Positions 15,838 to 22,994 of a DNA stretch of 22,994 nucleotides are shown here, piece by piece; the first letter of the stretch is position 1, and each line of letters starts with the position of its first letter. The DNA comes from Coptodactyla brooksi (lineage: Eukaryota > Arthropoda > Insecta > Coleoptera > Scarabaeidae). The stretch lies in the NCBI GenBank assembly GCA_033557675.1, contig JAWQRM010000410.1:1-22994 (forward strand). The letters run 5' to 3'. The notes beneath the pieces are model-generated. The model searched no databases. It had not been told where the DNA came from and worked only from the letters and a program-made list of their open reading frames with translations. The position numbers and the translations under genes were made by a program.

Positions 15838-18800
15838 TGCGAAAAAAACTTTTCCAATAGAAGACGAGTGTGTACATCGCATTACATCATTGCCAGCCGG
15901 CTTATGCTTGATGTGTTTTCTGTATTTTATGCTGATTCGCTGCGAAATTGTTAAGGAATTATTTATTAAAGTTATTCATTCCAATAGTATCATCAAAGCC
16001 CAGTACTTTTACTAGTACCTCTCTTAATAAAATAATAAGCTTTGTATTAATAAAATAATAATTTGTAGTAAAATTAATTAAGGCATTGCAATTAAGTTTA
16101 CACACTCAAGGAAGAATAGGTACTACTAAAGTTGTCAGAGGAATTTTATCCTCACCAAACAACACTATCAAAAATCAAGAAGTTTGCCATTGCAAGTTCA
16201 TTCATTTACATTGCAAGACATTAATTTACATATCAGTAAGAAACTCTGCTCTCCCGACTACACATCTATTACAGCTCTAACGGCAGAAATGCGATTACAG
16301 CCATTGCTTACGCATTTAATCGGCTTTGCCAAGTGCAAGAAATAGTAAGGAAGTATGTGAAAATCTGCTGGCAGGCACCATCAATAATATTAACAATGGG
16401 TGGAAGCACCATGAGTGGAAGCACAAGAATGAGTGAGAGCTAAGCATTTCTATTTGTTGTCTATATTCCTGGTATATTTTCAAATCTTCCTACTGCTTCA
16501 AAACAAAGCACAATTAAAGCTTTCAGCAAAATAGTCTTATCGCATAACGTCCTATGGAGCCGTAGCTCTAAATTCTAAGATAACCCTAAATTGTATGGAC
16601 AAGTCGTCTGGGCAACTATGCTGCCCAATGAAAACAGGTCTTATGAGCAAAAATATAGAACTGATATGGGTAGAAGTACCAAGAATTGAAAATTAAAGAT
16701 ATGGCTTCAATACTAGATTAAGATTTTTTAATTTCGCGACCTGTGTATATCTGATGATGAGAACTTTGTTGTTACATTAGTAAACTTGTCCCTAACGTAT
16801 ATTGGTGTTGGTTGCCTTAATCGGTCTTTATTGTTGGCTGCTGGAAGGATTATATGCGTACGTGTTTTTTGATGTGCTCGGCGATTTAAAGTAAGTAAAA
16901 AGATTTGTACATTTGCCCAAGATTGCTCGGTAAACTGCAAAAGTACCTTATCGCTATATAATCACCTAACATAAAACCTACTATAAACAATGAAACGGTT
17001 AAGATAATTATGTTTGTGTTTGCTGTGGCAAAAAACAGGCGGTAAAGTCCAATTCCAGTACCATAAATATAACATATTTAAAGTGATTTAGAAAAGGAAC
17101 ACTACTAACAAATTTTCCTAAATGAAAGCAATTGTAGGATTCTTCTTTGGAACGTGGTAAATGGTTATCGCATACAACCGTGGCAAAAGCAAATAAAAGC
17201 AAAAGTTGCCATTACTATGCAAATACTAATGGGGGATTCAAACCCGTTGTTTATTTAATGGTCGCTATCAAGTCTCCGGAGTTTGGAATGAAAAAGCCAG
17301 TGATTTACGGCTGACATCGACCAAATGTATCTGGGATCCGGCTGCGCGACAAAAACAACAAAACTACACATATATAAGTATGTCCATTTAATAATGCTAA
17401 GTTCAAGCGAGGCGCCTGCGCCACCCGTGGCTTTCGCAGAATTTATTTTTGACACTCCCGGGGGAGCAAAGAAGGATGCCACAGTGTGAAGGTCAGCCAG
17501 CTAGCTTCGTTACTTCATAGAAGGGAAGCCGTAAAAGGCATCTGTGAATTTTGAACATGGACCTTGAAACAGCATACATATTCAACGTTACAAAATAATT
17601 TATGAAGGTTTAATTCAGATATGACAGCTCGGCCGAGACATTTGTATGGATATATTTGCGATTTGTTTACTACAAATACATGGAAATACGGTTATGCTAG
17701 TGTACTGCCCACAAGCACCGCAGAACAGATTCAGATATCGGTTACTTTGAAGTGAAGAGATAAAGCTTAACATTTAATAATTAGCCTAATTAATGCCATA
17801 TTAATGTCGGTAAGCACGTAAACCTTGAATATTAATTTAGGACGCTAATTAGTTATCTGGAACGTGATACTCACCAAAAGAAAATAATATAATTGGTAAA
17901 ATATCGTCAAACGTAAACATACATGTAAGGAACGACTAAGTAATTAATTCTTTAACGGCGAGCATATGTGGGAAAGGTGCGACAAACGTACAACCGGGCA
18001 TAATTGGTTTCCGTTAGTTTCTATAAATTCCGAAAGAGTTGGTTATAAATTGGTGTTGAGTTATTGAAGGCATTGCTTGGGTAATACAAAATATCGGTCG
18101 ACTGCCAGGATAGACCAGGGGTCCCACGTAGGAGAATAAAGACAGTACCCCTCTTTGCATAATAATGCTCATTAGACGAACTTCCATTTACTCCGGCGAT
18201 AATTGTTTCCTCTATCGTACGTACAAACCGGACTTCGAAAACGTTTAAGTGGACTGAAGTTAGTGAACACATGCTGAATTACAACAAAGCGGAAATGATG
18301 AGGAAGGCAAGTATTTGTTTTCTAAACTAAGGAAATAATTGAAAATATGAATATTAAAAAGTTTATACTTTATACAAGGTACTGAAAATATTGGGAGTAG
18401 TTTTAACTCAACTAAATCAACTAAAAAGAAAAACCAACGCAAGAATGTCAGATGCTGACGGTGATATACTGAATGGGAAAATCATGGTCGTCTCATAGTC
18501 GAATCACACATGACTCCCACTACGAGCCTGGGACGCCCCCCTGTGCCCCACGATCCAGTGACTGTCCATGCCCCGATCTACCGTGCGAATGCTTAGTAAT
18601 CTTTGTGATGTCCTGGGAGGATTTACATGCTAGTGCTGCTTGACACCTTCCTACGTGCGCTTATTTTTTAAATACTATCAATAAATGTTTATTTATCTTT
18701 TTTCGAACGTTGGGTTGGACGGACAAACAAAAACTTCATTCTAATTAAAATAAAAGGTTACTCTAAAATAAAATAATTTTAATAATATTTAAAAATAAAA
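15838..18800. other. About 3 kb with no recognised gene or element
   Basis: AT-rich DNA with only short open frames. Frames at 16086-16280 (+), 16728-16940 (-), 17255-17482 (-) and 18021-18272 (-) are open for 63-83 codons but match nothing I know. 17380-17480 and 18480-18660 are locally less AT-rich. No tRNA, rRNA, array or paired terminal repeat was seen. It is the best place in the window for unrecognised host sequence or an unknown repeat. The last 100 bases are probably the 3' flank of the transposon at 18801. Confidence 0.35.
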
Positions 18801-19810
18801 CTAAACGAAAGATTCAAATATGCCTCCTAATTTCGCCAAACAATACCCCAACCGGTCGTAGAAATTTCTCCTTACTCTGGAGAGTATTTTTAGCGCAATA
18901 GTCTCGTGAGCTTGAATAATTTTTATTCTGAGCTCAATCAAACTATTGGCTCATTGACGATGTTGGTAAATGATTTCTTTAGTGTACCCCCACAAAAAGA
19001 AATCATTTGACGATAAATCTGGCGATCTAGGGGGGCCATACAATGCTGCCACTTCTAAATAATACAATTAGGGAAAGTATTTCAGAAATTCTCACACCCT
19101 CATCGTATTATGAGCACGACAACCATCAAGCTGAAACCAAACTTCGTCAAAGTTGAGTGGGAGGTTTCAGATAGCAGGAATCACTTAGTTCTGCAATAGT
19201 TCTAAATATTTGTTGGCACTTAGGTTTCTATCAATGAAAAAAGTTCCAATGATGAAATCGTCTAAAATTCCAGTCCAAACATTTAGCTTTTGTGGATACT
19301 GCGTTTGAGCAGCAACAGTTAGATGATAGAAAAGACGATACATCTGAATATAAAATACTTCCTAAGACATTTTCATTCTCGTTTGATTTTCCGTCATTGT
19401 TTTACAAAATTCAATTCGCCTGATATTATCCTCAGGAAAAATTTCTTGCGTAATTCCCACTTTAAGGCAACGGAATTTATTGCACTTCAAAATGTTGCTG
19501 TTTGGCCACTCACGCAAACTTCTTGGGAGTTTGATGTGACAATGCACAGATATTAGTTTCCACAGCCTCTCTTTCAGGCTTCAATTGAGGTTGTCGAAGG
19601 TCGCGAATTTTCAAGTAGCATTGGCGACAACATGTCGCACAACCTATGTTTTTGTATACATTGACAATACGCAATATTGTTCGATGGGATGGAAGTAGCC
19701 GATTTTTGAAAGCAACTGATCATAAATTTACAACTCCTTCCGAAGAATTGCCGTTCAAATACCACTTGATAATTTGAACTATTGTGTGTTCATCAACGCT
19801 CTCAGGGAAG
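18801..19810 (-). pseudogene. DUF4817-type DDE transposase pseudogene, near full length
   Basis: Minus-strand blocks in order: DEHTIVQIIKWYLNGNSSEG, then SHRTILRIVNVYKNIGC (N-terminal HTH, about 19800-19640); VGITQEIFPEDNIRRIEFCK (about 19470-19400); QKLNVWTGILDDFIIGTFFI and NANKYLELL-like sequence (about 19300-19200); EVWFQLDGCRAHNTMR, with the second catalytic Asp (about 19145-19095); RSPDLSSNDFFLWGYTKEII, with the third Asp (about 19040-18970); and RVRRNFYDRLGYCLAKLGGI before a stop at 18803-18801. This is the layout of the DUF4817 transposase group of IS630/Tc1/mariner. The first Asp region is unreadable, and several frameshifts and stops are present. Terminal repeats were not found, so the element's outer limits are unknown. 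Confidence 0.8.
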
Positions 19811-19829
19811 CTGCGTGCCTAGGTTTATA

Positions 19830-20165
19830 CTACGACTCTCTCGCCAATGCAAGAGAATCGTAGATGCTCTCGCATTATATAAATACGAAGATACGAAGAT
19901 CGTAGTGCGATCTTCGGGATCGTCCAAATTGCCTTAACCAATTGTGGAGGTGAATGCGATATCCCTATGAGACGACGTGTAAATTCCTAGACAGTATGAG
20001 CATTATATGAGTATTGAAACTGATTATAAGCAGGTACATTATCAGGGTGCACTTCCATTACGTTCAAACGAAAGGAAATAGTTAGCAAAACCTTCATATT
20101 CAATCGAACTTGACGAGTTTCTTTCAAATTTAGCTTTTGAAGGACCTTCCATTGGGTCCTTCAAA
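19830..20165. repeat. Cluster of three hairpins upstream of the DUF4817-type pseudogene
   Basis: 19830-19844 pairs with 19849-19863 at 13 of 15 positions; CGAAGATCG (19894-19902) pairs perfectly with 19908-19916; TTTGAAGGACC (20136-20146) pairs perfectly with 20155-20165. They lie in the likely 5' region of the transposon, but no function can be assigned. Confidence 0.6.
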
Positions 20166-20586
20166 GCCAGAAGCACCTTCCAAGCACCGTAATGCGTTCA
20201 ACAACTGCTGAGCAATGCGCATTTGGCACCGCTTTTGATCTCAGTTCAATAACTTCGGAAACTGAGAGAAAGTAATGATCAATTTGTGCGCACGTTAATT
20301 ATTGCAACGTGTTTCAAAGTATCAAACCAAGTATTTTGTATTTCGCATGAAGAATAACTTCATAATTTCTACAAATTAATCGACAAATCTTTCCAAAATA
20401 TTTCAAAACAAGTAGGTTTGTACTTGTGCACGTATTTTTAATATGAGTCTAATGGGCAGTCATATTAAATAAATTAGACATGTTGCTTGTTAATCATGTA
20501 CTTTAAATGCCACATTTAGCTAATTGTAAGTGCACCTTTAATTTACTTGAAAATACATATACTTTAAAACGACATATGGCACTAGA
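20166..20586. other. AT-rich spacer, no gene seen
   Basis: Likely contains the undetected right end of the DUF4817-type element. Nothing else recognised. Confidence 0.35.
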
Positions 20587-20588
20587 TA

Positions 20589-20811
20589 TTGGGTTGGCAA
20601 ATAAGTTTATACACTTTTTCAGAGTGGAATAAAACAATTTATATAGTACACAAAATTAACTTTATTCAATACTGTATTCATCATCGTTCCCTTTACTACT
20701 ACAGTCTGAGGTTTGTCGGCGAAAAAGCAATCCAAGACATTTTCCCATCAGTGAAGGTTTCCCGTTCATAGCACTTTGCAGCGACCAGAATAACCGATAA
20801 TCGGAAGGTGA
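20589..20811 (-). mobile_element. Mariner 3'-end fragment
   Basis: After TA at 20587-20588 comes TTGGGTTGGCAAATAAGTTT, a terminus typical of mariner elements in insects. Minus-strand reading further in gives a short C-terminus, NDDEYSIE and a stop at about 20672, comparable to the D-G-E-Y-x-x end of mariner transposases. The fragment stops at about 20811, where another mariner starts; no opposite terminus was found beyond that element. It is probably a truncated copy. Confidence 0.55.
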
Positions 20812-20813
20812 TA

Positions 20814-21970
20814 CACAGTATGACAATTAAATATTGAGAGTTTTAGATATACAAAAAAACACACATTGAATCATGTTTAAAAGTTATTTTTTTATTCAAA
20901 ATAGATTTCATTTAACTCAATACACTCTCTAGCATGATGAACCAACCAGTGCATGCATAGATTCTTGTATGTTATCCATAGGAATAACCTTTTGTACCTA
21001 CGTCACAGCTGCTTGAATGGCTGAAATATCATCATAAAACGACCCTTTTATCACAATTTTTAGTTTAGGGAAAAGACAATAGTGTAGTTAAAGAAAATAA
21101 AACTGCTAAATAATATTCTTTATTGACAGCTTTACCTTGTGGAACAAATTCCTTGTGGGCAATGCTTTGTAAATCATAAGAGTAACATTGTCTTGATTCT
21201 TAACTTCTGAAAACGTAATAATTTTGGTTTTGGCTTGCCTTTCGACTTCCATTCTGCAGAATGACGCTTAGTTTCTGAATCATATTTAGAGCACCATGTT
21301 TCATCACCCGTTATGATCGAATCAAGAAAATCTGGGTCATTTTAAGTAGCTTTAAGGAGGTTTCTACAATGCTCTACACGAGTAATTTTCGAGCTTGTGT
21401 AGAACAATGCTCTACAGAGCAACAAAATGTGCACACATTTTTTTCTAAATCCTGAGTCAAAATTTCACGAACAGTTTCTTTGTTTGTTTTTAGTTCTTTA
21501 GCCAACATTCTAAGTAAAATTTCTGTCGACAGCAATGATTGCACGGATAGAAATTGATATTTTCTATCACTGCAGCACGATTTTTACTTTCTGGACGACC
21601 AGGTCTTTCATCATTATTTAAGTCTTCACAACCATTTTTAAAATGATTGAACCACTCCTAAACTCCAGCTTTAAACATACAATCATCACCATACACTTTT
21701 TTCATTAATTCGTAAGCATCAGCACATTTTCCCAGTTTAAAACAAGATTTAATATTTGCTCTTTATTCCATTCTGTTTTTACAATATGAACACAATTTTT
21801 ACATACATTCAAATGGCTGTAACTTTGTAATCTGTCATCCGATTAGCATGAACTGGGGTGCGTTCGAAACAGGTGACTTGGATCTTTCTAACAATACATA
21901 TATTCGCTAGATGGCGCTACGTGTTCTATAATTTAAATTAAAATTTTCGTTATATAACTGTCATACTATG
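20814..21970 (-). mobile_element. Mariner element, 1157 bp, with TA/TIR ends
   Basis: The left terminus CACAGTATGACAATTAAATA (20814-20833) matches the reverse complement of the right terminus (ending at 21970) at 17 of 20 positions, and both ends abut TA (20812-20813 and 21971-21972). The coding strand is minus. The length is slightly under the usual 1.3 kb because part of the catalytic core is missing. Confidence 0.8.
20930..21790 (-). pseudogene. Mariner/SETMAR-type transposase pseudogene missing the second and third catalytic Asp
   Basis: Minus strand: INIKFCFKLGKCADAYELMK, VYGDDCMFKAGVQEW and FNHFKNGCEDLNNDERPGRP (N-terminal HTH_48 domain and hinge, about 21760-21590), then VREILTQDLEKKCVHI after gaps. 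ITGDETWCSKYDSETKRHSA follows with the first catalytic Asp (TGDETW at 21311-21291). EWKS, an RIKTMLL-like segment and VNKEYYLAVL come next, after which the sequence jumps to FPKLKIVIKGSFYDDISAIQ and the C-terminal region near 20930. The H-D-N-A and S-P-D-L-A-P-x-D blocks that should lie between are absent, about 70 residues. Stops and shifts are present. The order matches the Mos1/SETMAR transposase group. Confidence 0.85.
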
Positions 21971-21972
21971 TA

Positions 21973-22994
21973 TGTCCTGTGAATAGGGAGGATGAGGCAA
22001 GACATTCCAGCCAAAACACAACAGTTTTGGCTGGGACGTTCCTCGACTCGTTAAGGATAGATTATAATAAATAATTACGATTTATTGAAATTATTTTTAA
22101 CGGAATTTAAAATACTACACGAAGACTTAGGAAATCTTGTTGGAGAATCATGTTCGGAATATTAATGATGAATCGACTGCAACTGACGAGCGTATTTATT
22201 TAAATTAGAATCGTCATCGGAATTCTTTAAACTTCTTCGCAAGATAGCACGAAAATCGTGTGGCTGAAGCGTAGAACGCTTGGTCGGGTACTTCGAACAA
22301 GGGGAAACGTCCGAACGGGAGATGAATTTAAATTTTAAATTCGGTATTCAGCGTGTCCGACCCTTACAACGAAAAGTATGAAAAATATTGTGTATAACTT
22401 AAAAAATACAAACCCTCCACGGGGCGCTGCTGCAGGAGGCTACATGGAATAGAGGGCGTCGAGTGAATATTAATATCATCTGGAACTCATTTTGATCTGG
22501 CACTGTTCGGTGTGTGACGGTACCAGCATCACTCATTCACCCTCTGAAGGGCACGTTTACATGAAAATATATTTGTTTAAGATCAGCGACCTTATGTTGT
22601 TTTTCAAATATTGATGCTGTGAGAAAATTGTGTGTGGGGAGTGAGCGAAAACATTCGCAAATCCAATTCATATAACGTAAATACTATAAAATAAATAATA
22701 ATAAACATTTTAACGTATTTAACAATTTCTGCTGTTTCCACTTTGGTTATTGTGGTTGTTTTCTCTGCGTGTAGTAACGTTTTCTGTTTTCCCTGTAAGC
22801 ATTTCTAACATTTCTTTTTTGTCTTAGCTTTTAAATTCTTAAATTCTCAAGTTCCACGTAACCGCAATTGATCAGGCAACCAAACTGACAGTATGGTAAA
22901 GATTAAAAGATACCCTAACCGCCACAATTGAGAAAGTCAGCAGTGTAACCTAACCTTAAAATATATTTTTAGCTTTCTTCGAAGCGACCACGTG
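21973..22994. other. Right flank, no recognised gene
   Basis: No long open frame, RNA gene or transposon motif was identified. Segments at 22240-22320 and 22430-22560 are less AT-rich than their surroundings. The final bases contain two TTAGG-like units in reverse (CCTAACC), too few to be a telomeric array. Confidence 0.35.
22007..22034. repeat. Perfect 11-bp hairpin with imperfect extension
   Basis: CCAGCCAAAAC (22007-22017) pairs perfectly with 22024-22034 around ACAACA. Outward, about 15 more bases on each side pair with a few mismatches, giving a stem of roughly 25 bp. Confidence 0.75.

Noticed and set aside
16728..16940. Minus-strand frame with QPTPIYVRD as a possible LINE ORF1 piece
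   Set aside because: The P-P-I-x-V motif is too short and no neighbouring ORF1 motif or zinc knuckle could be read.
17255..17482. Minus-strand frame starting MASFFAPPGVSKINSAKATG as a host exon
   Set aside because: Plausible-looking start but no recognised domain, no convincing splice donor, and similarity to nothing I know.
20704..20728. CTGAGG...GGCGAAAAAG as a fourth hammerhead core
   Set aside because: The sequence is CTGAGGT, which breaks the required CUGANGA core, and no helix I or III could be paired.
22945..22966. CCTAACC units as insect telomere repeat (TTAGG)n
   Set aside because: Only about two imperfect units, which is within chance for this base composition.

Overview
The window looks like arthropod, most likely insect, nuclear DNA: AT-rich, with no operons and no recognisable bacterial genes. 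It is filled with decayed copies of transposon families common in insect genomes: mariner, DUF4817-type IS630/Tc1/mariner relatives, Jockey-clade LINEs, Penelope-like elements (PLEs), piggyBac and GTF2IRD2/ZBED-like hAT. The order of insect cannot be told from the sequence. I found no host protein-coding gene, rRNA or tRNA. Nearly every recognisable reading frame is a broken transposase or reverse transcriptase.

Layout. 1-185 (-): open N-terminus of a DUF4817-type transposase running off the window edge. 1353-1770 (-) and 1767-1850 (+): two oppositely oriented PLE endonuclease pieces meeting head to head. 2586-2821 (+): mariner C-terminus abutting a DUF4817-type C-terminus. 3372-4334: mariner with TA/TIR ends whose catalytic core is replaced by a GATT-rich microsatellite. 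5072-5115 and 6145-6262 (-): PLE hammerhead-like motif and GIY-YIG piece. 6704-7399: second internally deleted mariner with a palindromic patch. About 7640-9120 (-): Jockey LINE split by a 698-bp piggyBac-like element (8078-8775) at TTAA. About 10018-12540 (+): second Jockey LINE with the ORF1 tail and a dead ORF2. 13022-14821 (+): hAT transposase pseudogene. 15044-15825: PLE-like insertion with inverted ends, a hammerhead-like motif and 12-bp direct repeats. 15838-18700: nearly 3 kb with nothing recognisable. 18801-19810 (-): DUF4817-type transposase pseudogene. 20589-20811 and 20814-21970: two further mariner copies. 21973-22994: no feature beyond a hairpin.

The genes do not form a working system; the interest lies in structure and history. 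The best signals are: (1) two, perhaps three, hammerhead-ribozyme-like folds, two of them with candidate helices I, II and III and a cleavage triplet; (2) the nested piggyBac-in-LINE insertion, where the reverse transcriptase frame resumes across the TTAA site; (3) mariner copies that lost catalytic-core segments and were patched with a microsatellite or a perfect palindrome; (4) a near-perfect 29-nt fold-back inside a LINE ORF2. All family calls come from reading protein motifs by eye. No database search was run.
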